From contig OZ244944.1 in the NCBI GenBank assembly GCA_965222335.1, forward strand, positions 868,001 through 932,000: a DNA stretch of 64,000 nt. The letters run 5' to 3'. Of this stretch, positions 36,050 through 43,968 are shown piece after piece; the first letter of the stretch is position 1, and the number at the start of each line of letters is the position of its first letter. The stretch is from G965222335 sp965222335 (lineage in GTDB: Bacteria > Pseudomonadota > Gammaproteobacteria > Pseudomonadales > Halieaceae). The notes below the pieces were generated by a model that was given only the letters and a program-made list of their open reading frames with translations, did not search any database and was not told the origin of the DNA. The translations under genes were made by a program, and so were the position numbers.

Positions 36050-37658
36050 ACGCTGACTGCACCCGCTGCGCCTCGAGTATCTCATGGGCGCAATTGTAGC
36101 CTGGCAGGAACGTCACCCCCGGCCCCGGATGGCAGGAGGCCCCGCACAGGTACAGGCCCGGCACCGGCGTGGTGTGCCCCTTGCCATCCACCAGGCAACG
36201 CTCGCCGACCATCTGGTCCGGGTGCAGCAAACCGTGGGTCCAGTCGCCATTGGTGACCCCATGCATGCTGGCAAAGTGGTCGCCGGAGAAGATCGCCTGA
36301 TCGACAATGAGCTCACGAAAATCCGGCATGTACTGACACCAGTGGTCGATGATTTTTTCTGCCATCTGGTCGCGCAACCTGCCGCGCAGCGGCTTGTCCG
36401 CATCGCAGGGAAAATAAAATCCGTAGGCGCTGGCTACGTGAAAGCCCTCCGGGGCCAGGGTGGGATCATTGACCGTGGGAATCTGGAACGCCAGCGGTAC
36501 CTGCTCGGGCAGTTCGCCGGCGGCGCAGGTCTCATAGCTGCGCTGCAATGTCTCCGGGTCCAGCACCATGGCGCCGCCGAAGTGAGAGCCCGGGATGTGC
36601 TGGAGCGCGGCGTAACGGTCTGCCCAGCGTGGCAGGCCCTTCAGCTTGAATAACATGTGCACGAAGGCACCGCGATGGGTGAAGGCGTCCACCCGGGCCT
36701 GCGCGGGCTCCGTGAGCGCGTGCCCGGCCAGGAGTTGGTTAAAGGTCGCCTGCTTGTCGAGGTTGGAGACCACGCGATCCGCATAGAGTTGTTCGCCGTT
36801 TTTCAGTTCGACGCCAATGGCTTGCCCTTCCTGCACCAGGATGCTGGATACGCGCTGCTTCAGCCGCACCTCGCTGCCCAGGGCCTGCAGCTGCCCGACC
36901 AGGCAGTCAGACAGGCTGCCCATGCCCCCTTTCACCCGCTGCATCAGCCCCTCGGAGCCCTCCTGGGCCATGGTATAAATCAGGCACAGTCCGGACCCGG
37001 GCGTATAGGGGCCCTTGTAAGTGGCCTGCACCGCGGCGAATGCCATTGCGGCGCGCAGTTCCCGGTGCTTCACCCTGTCCGGAAAGAAGCGGTCAATGAT
37101 ATCCATGGCCGAGCCCCTGAAGGCCAGCTGCAGGTGCTCTCGCTGTTCCGGTGTATCCGCCGCGGCAATAATGTCCTCCAGGCGGCGCGGCGCCTTGCGC
37201 GGGGTGAAGCGGTCCAGCACCCGCGCGGGATAGGCGCAGAATTTCAGGAATCGCGCAAAGCCGAGCATGGCGCCAGGACCGAAATGGCGCAGAATGTGGT
37301 AGGAAGTACGCAGCGTGCTCTTGAAGAAAATCAGCGGACGGCCGTCGCCACCGACAAGGTTAACCGCCATCACCGGCAGCGGTATCAACTCCACCCCGTG
37401 GGACTCGAAGTCGAAGTAATTCTTCACCTCCGCAGACAGGGGAAACAGGCAGCTGGCGCCGACCTCGTTGCGGCATCCCCGCAGGATTTCCCGTGTTCCC
37501 CCCATGCCGCCGGCGTAGTCGTTTTTCTCCAGCACCAGCACGCGGTGACCATTGCGGGCCAGCACGAGGGCCGCAGCCAGGCCGTTGTGGCCGGCGCCGA
37601 TCACGATACTGTCGAACTGCCGCTGCCCAGTGGGTGTGTGGGCTTCCTGTGCTGTCAT
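36009..37658 (-). CDS. CrtI/phytoene-desaturase-like FAD oxidoreductase
   Basis: A 549-residue flavoprotein. The N-terminal dinucleotide-binding motif SIVIGAGHNGLAAALVLARNG is followed by EKNDYAGGMGGTREI; the C-terminal PVPGLYLCGASCHPGPGVTFLPGYNCAHEI is the second FAD signature of the CrtI/retinol-saturase-like group. It should desaturate, saturate or isomerise a long or polycyclic hydrophobic substrate. No other carotenoid genes (crtB, crtE) are here, so carotenoid synthesis is not indicated. GGAG lies seven to eight bases before the start at 37658. It is divergent from a phosphotransferase gene across a perfect operator palindrome. Confidence 0.9.
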   Translation of the reverse strand: MTAQEAHTPTGQRQFDSIVIGAGHNGLAAALVLARNGHRVLVLEKNDYAGGMGGTREILRGCRNEVGASCLFPLSAEVKNYFDFESHGVELIPLPVMAVNLVGGDGRPLIFFKSTLRTSYHILRHFGPGAMLGFARFLKFCAYPARVLDRFTPRKAPRRLEDIIAAADTPEQREHLQLAFRGSAMDIIDRFFPDRVKHRELRAAMAFAAVQATYKGPYTPGSGLCLIYTMAQEGSEGLMQRVKGGMGSLSDCLVGQLQALGSEVRLKQRVSSILVQEGQAIGVELKNGEQLYADRVVSNLDKQATFNQLLAGHALTEPAQARVDAFTHRGAFVHMLFKLKGLPRWADRYAALQHIPGSHFGGAMVLDPETLQRSYETCAAGELPEQVPLAFQIPTVNDPTLAPEGFHVASAYGFYFPCDADKPLRGRLRDQMAEKIIDHWCQYMPDFRELIVDQAIFSGDHFASMHGVTNGDWTHGLLHPDQMVGERCLVDGKGHTTPVPGLYLCGASCHPGPGVTFLPGYNCAHEILEAQRVQSASTSATPAPAAHAA

Positions 37659-37703
37659 AAGACTTGCTCCCAGCGGGCCAGGCGCTTGTGTCACTCGATA
37701 CTC

Positions 37704-37725
37704 GGACATATTATTGAATATGTCC
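37704..37725. promoter_or_regulatory. Perfect 9+4+9 operator palindrome
   Basis: GGACATATT (37704-37712), spacer ATTG, and AATATGTCC (37717-37725) form a perfect inverted repeat. It lies between the start of the CrtI-like gene (37658, minus) and the phosphotransferase gene (37781, plus), so one bound dimer could control both. Size and symmetry suit a TetR-family repressor; the TetR at 35471 is the nearest candidate. Confidence 0.75.
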
Positions 37726-37780
37726 TATGGCGGCAAGCACAGTCACGGGGAAAACAGGTCGCAGCTTCTGGAGACACACC

Positions 37781-38989
37781 ATGCTCAGGGACGAACTCAC
37801 CCTCCTGCGCGCCGCCATCGGCGGTATGCGCGGGCTGCTCGGGGATGCGGTAGGCGACCTGACCGGACACAGCCTGCCCTTCAGGCCCGCGGATGTCTGC
37901 CGCCCGGATACGCTGAACCATCTCCTGCGCGAGGGTGCAATTTCTCCCTGGCCAGAGCCACCTGCGGTGACCGCGGTACAGGTTCAGCCCGTACCCTCGG
38001 TAAGCAGTAACTGCCAGAACCTGGTGCTCAGCCTGGAGCAACGGGACCCGGCACTGCTGCCAGACAGCGTTTTCGTCAAGCTGCCCATGGAGGAACTGGC
38101 GACGCGCTGGTTTATGGGGATTATCCGCTCGTGGCGCCTGGAGTCGCATTTTTTCCGCCACGTCGCCGCCACCCTGCCGCTGCGCACCCCGATTACCTAC
38201 GCGACTGCCTGGCAGGGCACCCGGTTCTACCTGGTACAGGAGAATCTTCGTGAAGACCCGGCGGTGGGGCTATTCACGAATCACGACATGGCCACTGGCC
38301 CCTCCCTGGAGATCGTCCGCAGCTGCCTGGATACCTTCGCCCGCCTGCATGCCTGCCACGTGGACCTCGACGCCCGCGCGCGCGAGGCCGTCCTGCCCCT
38401 GACCTACCACCCCTTCCTGTCACCACAATTGGGAAAGGTGTCGCGGGCACTCAACAGCCTGGCGCTGAAGCCCTGCATGAAGCGCCGGCCGGGCGTGATT
38501 CCAGAGGAAGTGGCAGCCGCCTACCGGCGCTCCCTGGAACACTGGGAGCAATTACTCGACGCCTGGTTCAGCGGACCACTCTCACTGCTGCATGGCGACA
38601 GCCACCTGGGCAACTTCTTCGTATCCGGAGACGACATGGGCATGCTCGACTGGCAGGCCGCCCACTGGGGCAAGGGTATCCGTGATGTGCAGTACTTCCT
38701 GATCAACTCACTGCCCCGGGAAACCCTGGCCACTCACGAGCGCGACCTGGTCACCTACTACGCCGAGCGCCGCGCTGTGCACGGCGCTCCCGTAGATGCG
38801 CTGGCAACCTGGGAGGATTATCGCGGCTTTACCTTCCATACGCTGTTCACGATAACCGTCGCGGTTGGCTTTGGTGCGCTCAACGCGGAGCAGGACGTAC
38901 TGATGTCAAGAATACTCGAGCGCGCGGTGGCGGCGGTACAGCGGGTGGATTATGCCGGGTGGCTGGATGACTTTTTGCGGGGGGACTGA
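37781..38989 (+). CDS. APH/ecdysteroid-kinase-like phosphotransferase (1 of 3)
   Basis: A 402-residue protein of the protein-kinase-like APH superfamily. The catalytic loop is LLHGDSHLGNFF with the catalytic Asp of HGD, and the Mg-binding Asp is in GMLDWQAAHWGKG. The N-lobe has VFVKLPMEE with the ATP-binding Lys. Overall length and the DVQYFLINSL segment resemble the ecdysteroid-kinase-like/DUF1679 group, which phosphorylates small-molecule hydroxyls. The start at 37781 has GGAG eight bases upstream. It shares a divergent control region with the CrtI-like gene. Confidence 0.86.
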   Translation: MLRDELTLLRAAIGGMRGLLGDAVGDLTGHSLPFRPADVCRPDTLNHLLREGAISPWPEPPAVTAVQVQPVPSVSSNCQNLVLSLEQRDPALLPDSVFVKLPMEELATRWFMGIIRSWRLESHFFRHVAATLPLRTPITYATAWQGTRFYLVQENLREDPAVGLFTNHDMATGPSLEIVRSCLDTFARLHACHVDLDARAREAVLPLTYHPFLSPQLGKVSRALNSLALKPCMKRRPGVIPEEVAAAYRRSLEHWEQLLDAWFSGPLSLLHGDSHLGNFFVSGDDMGMLDWQAAHWGKGIRDVQYFLINSLPRETLATHERDLVTYYAERRAVHGAPVDALATWEDYRGFTFHTLFTITVAVGFGALNAEQDVLMSRILERAVAAVQRVDYAGWLDDFLRGD

Positions 38990-39039
38990 CAAACACAAAA
39001 GAACCATTCGCTATCCAGAGAGCCCGCAAGGCTTGCTCG

Positions 39040-40149
39040 TCACCCACCCAACCCGTATCTCGGGTAGGCACCGATAATGCAGTGCTCTACAAAGCCGATA
39101 CCTGTATGGCCGTCGAGCCTGACCTCCACGACCTGGTGCATAATGGAGTAGCGTTCCTCCGCTGGGTTTGCATTCGAGACATCCCAGCGCTCATGTCCGG
39201 TGGCCAGCTCGCCGTGCCATTTGCCGTGATTCCAGGTAGCGTGCCCGTAGCCTATGGCATAGGTCCATGCCGTTAGCATTGGTTTACCTATCTCGATGAC
39301 CCTCTGCCCAGCGGTGCCCGATCCTCCGCCCAGTTGCACAGATCCGCCAACAACGCGACGACTTTGCGTGTCAACGGTATAGTCATGAGTCCACTCGCCG
39401 ATGTGCTGCACGTCCGGTTCCTGAACCGGTACGGCACTCTCTTCCTCGTACAGCGGTGCGATCATGCTTTGCTGCTTGATCAGTGTGTCGCTCGCAGTGT
39501 CTTCAAATCGCAGGGAGTGAACACAAAACGTACCAAAGTTGAGCGGCAACCAGTTCCAGAATAGTTGCTGCGTGGCCCTGAAATTCTCTCCACTGTCATC
39601 TCCCAGTTTGCGCAAGCCCCAGGATCTGTCTTTGACACCGGGACACAGCGCAGGATCGACCTGCGTCCGAACTCCGTCGATCTCAAACCAGCCCTCCCAG
39701 CATCCGAACTGGGTCCAGCGTGTAGCATCGTTAGTGACCTTTTCCCCAGTACCGACCGTGGTGCGCTCCTCTTCGAGCGGGGCCGAGCGGGCCAGCCAAC
39801 GCAACCAGCACGTGACGCCACTGTCATTGGGCGCAAGTGTTACCGTCATTACTCGCATGGGGCTGTCGATCCTGACTTCCAACTCACCCAATCGCGTTTC
39901 CGTAGGCTCGGCGGGGTCAAGGCGGGACGCAAAAAAGGAGTGATGAACACCTCCAATCAGGAACGTAAGGGCCCCATCCATGACCCGGCGATTGGGATAT
40001 CTTCCCAGCGCCAGCGCAAAATAGAACTCCCCGTTCCTGTGAAAACCATTGGCAAAATAGCGATCGTAGGCATCTTTTGCCAAGCTCAGCGGCTTGCGGA
40101 TCGGATCGGGTGTCTGGTGAACGCAGTAGTCATCGAGCAGGCTGAGCAT
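39040..40149 (-). CDS. Uncharacterised beta-rich protein, paralogue of the protein at 41260 (DUF7064/CrtC-AttH-like)
   Basis: A 369-residue cytoplasmic protein with DDYCVHQTPDPI at the start, RYFANGFHRNGEFYFALALGRYPNR, then WTQFGCWEGWFEIDG and KDRSWGLRKLG near the middle. The same landmarks occur at 41260-42360, so the two are paralogues. The Trp/Gly beta pattern and the KDRSWG motif recall the CrtC/AttH lipocalin-like hydratases and the DUF7064/DUF7065 families; assignment is tentative. The ATG at 40149 follows GGAGG by 11 bases; an ATG at 40167 is the alternative. It is the last gene of a four-gene operon. Confidence 0.75.
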   Translation of the reverse strand: MLSLLDDYCVHQTPDPIRKPLSLAKDAYDRYFANGFHRNGEFYFALALGRYPNRRVMDGALTFLIGGVHHSFFASRLDPAEPTETRLGELEVRIDSPMRVMTVTLAPNDSGVTCWLRWLARSAPLEEERTTVGTGEKVTNDATRWTQFGCWEGWFEIDGVRTQVDPALCPGVKDRSWGLRKLGDDSGENFRATQQLFWNWLPLNFGTFCVHSLRFEDTASDTLIKQQSMIAPLYEEESAVPVQEPDVQHIGEWTHDYTVDTQSRRVVGGSVQLGGGSGTAGQRVIEIGKPMLTAWTYAIGYGHATWNHGKWHGELATGHERWDVSNANPAEERYSIMHQVVEVRLDGHTGIGFVEHCIIGAYPRYGLGG

Positions 40150-40197
40150 AGTGGTCTTATCCTCCATTCTGGCTTAAGAGTATCAGGTCAGCTGTTC

Positions 40198-41259
40198 TCA
40201 GAAAGGCTCGGGATAGCCGAAAACGCGCGCCATCTCCACAGTGGCAAAATTGACCTCATCAACTCGCGAGGCCGCCGACTCCTCGCCACGCTGGATCGCC
40301 TGGCGCCCTGCTCGCAGGCGCATCACGGCCAGGCGGAAAGCCGCCCAGCGCTGGAACCAGTCGAGATCGAGCAACTCGACGCCCGCCTCATGTTCGTAGA
40401 ACTGTATTATCTCCCGTGCGCTCATGGCGCCCGGTCGCTCATCGATACCGTCCTTGCAGAAAAAGCGTTCGAAAAAAACAAACCAGCCTATGTCGACCTC
40501 ACGCGCAGTGATCTCGGCGATCTCCCAGTCGAGCACGGCGGTAAGTTCGGGACCGTCAAACAGGAGGTTGCCGATTCTGGCATCACCCCAATTGAGCACC
40601 GGTGGAGACATAGCAGGCAACGTGTCCCGCAGCTCTTCCAGGGCGGTTTCCAGAAGCGGATAGTTTTTGTCGACGGATTCGCGATCAAGATGCAAGCGAT
40701 AGGCATCCAGTTGGGCCTCGAGCGGAGAAATTCCTGCGGAGCACATGCACAGCGGCTCAAGGCCCGCCCGGCGCCAGTCCACCGCATGGATGCGTGCCAG
40801 CACGCTGATGGTCTGCCGATACATGGACAGCAGCACATCGGCATCCGCGGGAATTTCCCAGGCATCAAAGATCGCCTCACCGCGCATCTCTTCCATGACG
40901 TAGAAGGCGCGCCCCAGCCATTGCGGATTGGTCTCGTTCCAGAGCACGCGAGGCGTAGGAATATGTACCAGCGGATGAAGCTGGTTGAGGACAAAGGCCT
41001 GCTGGTTCACGTCAACATCGGGTATAGGCGTCTCCACCGCTGGCTGGACACGCAGGACCGCGGGCAGCGACACAGACTCGTCAGCTTTGGAATGCGTCAC
41101 CACATGCAGGTAGGTCTCGTTGACTACGCCGCTCGCGGGCGTCTTCAGCCGGGTGACCACGGCATCGGTCAGGCACACCCTCTCACGGTACCAGTGCTGC
41201 AGCTTTGCCCTAATATCCTCTGGGTTATCTCGCGCAGGCATATCCAACTCCGCCGGCAT
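40198..41259 (-). CDS. APH-like phosphotransferase (2 of 3)
   Basis: A 353-residue APH-superfamily kinase. The catalytic loop is LNWGDARIGNLLF, the WGD form common in ACAD10/11-related kinases, and the metal Asp is in AVLDWEIAEI. FYVMEEMRGEAIFD is the hinge region. Such kinases phosphorylate hydroxyl groups of metabolites, including 4-hydroxyacyl compounds and terpenoid or steroid alcohols. Its start follows the stop of the upstream gene directly (TGAATG), and it sits between the two paralogous CrtC/AttH-like proteins, so all are translationally linked. Confidence 0.88.
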   Translation of the reverse strand: MPAELDMPARDNPEDIRAKLQHWYRERVCLTDAVVTRLKTPASGVVNETYLHVVTHSKADESVSLPAVLRVQPAVETPIPDVDVNQQAFVLNQLHPLVHIPTPRVLWNETNPQWLGRAFYVMEEMRGEAIFDAWEIPADADVLLSMYRQTISVLARIHAVDWRRAGLEPLCMCSAGISPLEAQLDAYRLHLDRESVDKNYPLLETALEELRDTLPAMSPPVLNWGDARIGNLLFDGPELTAVLDWEIAEITAREVDIGWFVFFERFFCKDGIDERPGAMSAREIIQFYEHEAGVELLDLDWFQRWAAFRLAVMRLRAGRQAIQRGEESAASRVDEVNFATVEMARVFGYPEPF

Positions 41260-42360
41260 TCAGGCCGGCCAGCCGAAGGGCTGGTAGGGGCCCACCAGCA
41301 GCTGCTCGGTATGGCCAAAGCCGATGACGCGCCCTTCAAAGCTGAAACTCATAACGGACGCCAGGAACTGCCGCTGGGGCGGCAGGCCGTCGAGGTCCGC
41401 GACAGGCCATGATTCCCGTTCCATGACCAGTTGATCGCCGTGATCCAGCCCGTGGTGCCATTTATCGTGGTTGTAGCCAATGCCGGTGTAGGCTATGCAT
41501 CCCAGGCAGCGACCCTGAATGACCAGACTCTGCCCGTCTTCCATATCCATGCGGTAGTCGCCGCCCACGATGCGTCGTCCGGTCTCGGCGAACTGCAGGT
41601 CAAACTTCCAGTGGCGCGCTGCGTCCAGGGTCTGTTCGCCAACGGGAACGTCCCCAGCGTCCGGATAGAGCGGCGCGAGATACCCGGCCCGCTCCACCGA
41701 TGAGCCGTCCGCCTTATCCAGGGTGCGAAAAACGCCGAACTGCTCCTCCAGCCGCATGACCACGTTCATCCAAAAAATCTGCCCGCCCTTCGTCGGCGTG
41801 ACCTGCTTCTCGCCAATGACGCGGACCCCCCAGGATTTATCGCGCAGCCCGTAGACGCCCGCCTCAGGACACTCCTGGCGGACGCCATCCACCTCCAGCC
41901 AACCGGACCAGCGGCCATACTGCATGAAACGGGTCTGGTCGATCCAGTAGATGCCATCCTGCCCCACCTTCAGGCGCCCCTCGTCGATCGTCCCGGACTC
42001 CGCCTCATACACCAGGTCGCAGCTAAGACCATGTTCGTTGTCAGCCACGCGACAACGCAGGCGGCGCATGGGCGATTCCACGCTCACCTCGATGGGGCCC
42101 ACCTGGCAGACCGCCGGATCCGGTCCAAGGCGGTCGCTGGCATGCAGGCTGTACTGCACGCCATCCTTGACCAGAGTCAGGTGCGCATCCTGTACAAAGC
42201 GATTCGGGTAGCGGCCAAAGGCAATACCGAAAAGGATGTCCGCCGACGGCGAGTAACCCAGGAAGAAATAACGATCGTAGAAGTTCCGGTCGGTGGTTCC
42301 GGGAACACGCACGTAATCCGGCGTCTGGTGAATGCAGAAGTCATCGAAGGTGCTGATCAT
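41260..42360 (-). CDS. Uncharacterised beta-rich protein, paralogue of the protein at 39040 (DUF7064/CrtC-AttH-like)
   Basis: A 366-residue protein. DDFCIHQTPDYV, DRYFFLGYSPSADILFGIAFGRYPNRF, RFMQYGRWSGWLEVDG and LRDKSWGVRVIG match the landmarks of the protein at 39040-40149 in order and spacing. No signal peptide or membrane segment is present. If the CrtC/AttH-like resemblance is right, it could add water to or bind a hydrophobic isoprenoid-like substrate; this is not certain. It is the second gene of the operon, five bases after the SDR stop and touching the phosphotransferase start. Confidence 0.75.
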   Translation of the reverse strand: MISTFDDFCIHQTPDYVRVPGTTDRNFYDRYFFLGYSPSADILFGIAFGRYPNRFVQDAHLTLVKDGVQYSLHASDRLGPDPAVCQVGPIEVSVESPMRRLRCRVADNEHGLSCDLVYEAESGTIDEGRLKVGQDGIYWIDQTRFMQYGRWSGWLEVDGVRQECPEAGVYGLRDKSWGVRVIGEKQVTPTKGGQIFWMNVVMRLEEQFGVFRTLDKADGSSVERAGYLAPLYPDAGDVPVGEQTLDAARHWKFDLQFAETGRRIVGGDYRMDMEDGQSLVIQGRCLGCIAYTGIGYNHDKWHHGLDHGDQLVMERESWPVADLDGLPPQRQFLASVMSFSFEGRVIGFGHTEQLLVGPYQPFGWPA

Positions 42361-42364
42361 CGCG

Positions 42365-43147
42365 CTATTCCACCACCGCTGCTGTTATGGAAGCGGTGTT
42401 GTCGAGATAGAGCTCCTCCCCGCTCATGTACTTTGACTCATCAGATAGCAGGTAGAGCACCGCGTAGGCGATATCCTCAGGCTCCCCCATGCGCATCTGC
42501 GGGGCGCCGGGGGAAATCGGGCTGTTGGCGGGCAGGCGCATGCGCTCCATGCGCTCACCCAGCTCTTCGGCGATGCCGTCGTTAATCGGTGTATCTATAC
42601 CGCCCGGATGTACCGAGTTGCAGCGGATGCCCAGCTTGTTCTGCGCGCAGTAAACCGCGACCGCGCGCGTGTAGGCGGCGACAGCCGCCTTGGAGGCGCA
42701 GTAGCCGCCGTAGAAGTAAAGGCCGGAACGGGCGGCAATAGACGACATATTGACGATCGAGCCGCCACCGCTATCCATCAGTGCCGGTAGTGCAACCTTG
42801 CAGCCCAGCATCACACCTTCAATATTAACGGCGCACATGTGGCGCCATTCGGCAAGGTCAAAATTCAGCGGATCCGCCACGTGCAGCACGCCTGCATTAT
42901 TGACCAGGCCGTCCAGGCGGCCGTAGTCTCGCACGACGTCGGCTATGAGTGCGCTCCACGCGGACTCTTCCCGCACGTCCAGCGTACGACAGTCAATGTT
43001 GCTCGTGGCAATCGATGCGTTGTCGAAAGAGAGCACGTCAGTGGCGACTACCCGGGCACCTTCACTGGCCAGCATGCGGGCATCGGCCAGTCCCAGGCCC
43101 CGCGATGCGCCAGTAACAATGATGACTTTATCCTGAACCCGTCCCAT
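42365..43147 (-). CDS. SDR-family oxidoreductase
   Basis: A 260-residue classical short-chain dehydrogenase. NAD(P) binding is at VTGASRGLGLADARML, NNAG at LDGLVNNAGVL, the catalytic Ser in NMSSIAARS, and Tyr-Lys in YCASKAAVAAYTRA. HPGGIDTPI follows. The length and the motif DVLSFDNASIATSN suggest an NAD-dependent alcohol or hydroxysteroid dehydrogenase type. It is the first gene of the four-gene operon and has GGGGAG seven bases before the ATG at 43147. It is divergent from the TetR gene at 43281. Confidence 0.93.
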   Translation of the reverse strand: MGRVQDKVIIVTGASRGLGLADARMLASEGARVVATDVLSFDNASIATSNIDCRTLDVREESAWSALIADVVRDYGRLDGLVNNAGVLHVADPLNFDLAEWRHMCAVNIEGVMLGCKVALPALMDSGGGSIVNMSSIAARSGLYFYGGYCASKAAVAAYTRAVAVYCAQNKLGIRCNSVHPGGIDTPINDGIAEELGERMERMRLPANSPISPGAPQMRMGEPEDIAYAVLYLLSDESKYMSGEELYLDNTASITAAVVE

Positions 43148-43280
43148 GACCACTCCCCTGGCTGTATGAATCGACGCGTAAATGCGCCGGGTTGTATGAC
43201 AGGCTTCGACGCCTGATGACAGTCACTATGGCGATTGATATATTGCTGAGTCTCAGGGCTGCACGCCCAGATATTCCCGG

Positions 43281-43955
43281 ATGACCTGCGATACCGCGAC
43301 GCCTATGCCCAAAAAGAGTTCCCGCTATCAGATTCCCGACAGCGTGCTGGAGAGGCGCCAGCGCATCATTGACACCACGCGTGTCCTGATTGCCGAACAG
43401 GGGATCGAGGGCATCACGATGCGCGATCTCGCTTTGCGATGCAGTGTCGCGGTGGCGACGCTCTACAACCAGTTTGGTAGCCGAGAAGCGATCATCGCCG
43501 AGGCCCTTCGGATCGACTTTGAGGGTCGTTTCCGGCCCTTCGAGGAAGGCGTGGGGCCAGTGGAACGCCTCGAGTCGAGGGTAAGCGAATCGGCACAGGC
43601 TATCACCGGCGAACTGCGCGACTATACGCGCTCGGTCATGTTTTTTTATTTCCACTACAAACCTGACTCACAACTCCGCGCGACCATTCACGATTTCGTC
43701 GCTTCCGATTTCACAGCAATTACCCAGCAAATCGCCGCGCGCGACGACCTGCAAAACTGGGTGCACGCCCGACACTTTGCCGATGACCTCGTGACCCAAC
43801 TGTATTCCATCGCTTCCAAGTGCACACAGGGTTATATTCCCCGCAGTAAGCTGAAGCGCCGGCTCATGCTCGCCGCGGCCGCCAGTTTTGCCGGTGTGTC
43901 CCGTGGCACAACCCGTGGTGAATTCGAGGCACTCGCGCAACGATACCGGCGCTAG
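43281..43955 (+). CDS. TetR-family transcriptional regulator (candidate island regulator)
   Basis: A 224-residue protein with the HTH EGITMRDLALRCSVAVATLYNQFGSREAIIAEAL; the C-terminal domain is of the kind that binds hydrophobic ligands. The first ATG is 43281; MPKKSSRYQ at 43305 is an alternative. It lies between the SDR operon (divergent) and the TonB receptor gene (convergent, 13 bases between stops). Its position, and the TnnAACnnGTTnnA sites at 46368, 46436 and 52419, make it the best candidate regulator of this island. Confidence 0.9.
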   Translation: MTCDTATPMPKKSSRYQIPDSVLERRQRIIDTTRVLIAEQGIEGITMRDLALRCSVAVATLYNQFGSREAIIAEALRIDFEGRFRPFEEGVGPVERLESRVSESAQAITGELRDYTRSVMFFYFHYKPDSQLRATIHDFVASDFTAITQQIAARDDLQNWVHARHFADDLVTQLYSIASKCTQGYIPRSKLKRRLMLAAAASFAGVSRGTTRGEFEALAQRYRR

Positions 43956-43968
43956 GCCCTGCCGGGCT

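Noticed and set aside
36009..37658. Carotenoid biosynthesis
   Set aside because: Only a CrtI-like protein and tentative CrtC-like proteins are present; phytoene synthase and other crt genes are absent.
36657..37853. A 398-residue plus-strand open frame
   Set aside because: Antisense to the CrtI-like gene, and it runs through the divergent promoter region.
37781..38989. Aminoglycoside resistance as the role of the APH-like genes
   Set aside because: The fold is shared but the context is metabolic and the sequences resemble small-molecule kinases; no resistance-specific features are visible.
39565..41412. A 615-residue open frame on the plus strand
   Set aside because: It is antisense to the kinase and its paralogous neighbour, which have clear family motifs and operon spacing; the plus frame has no recognisable domain.
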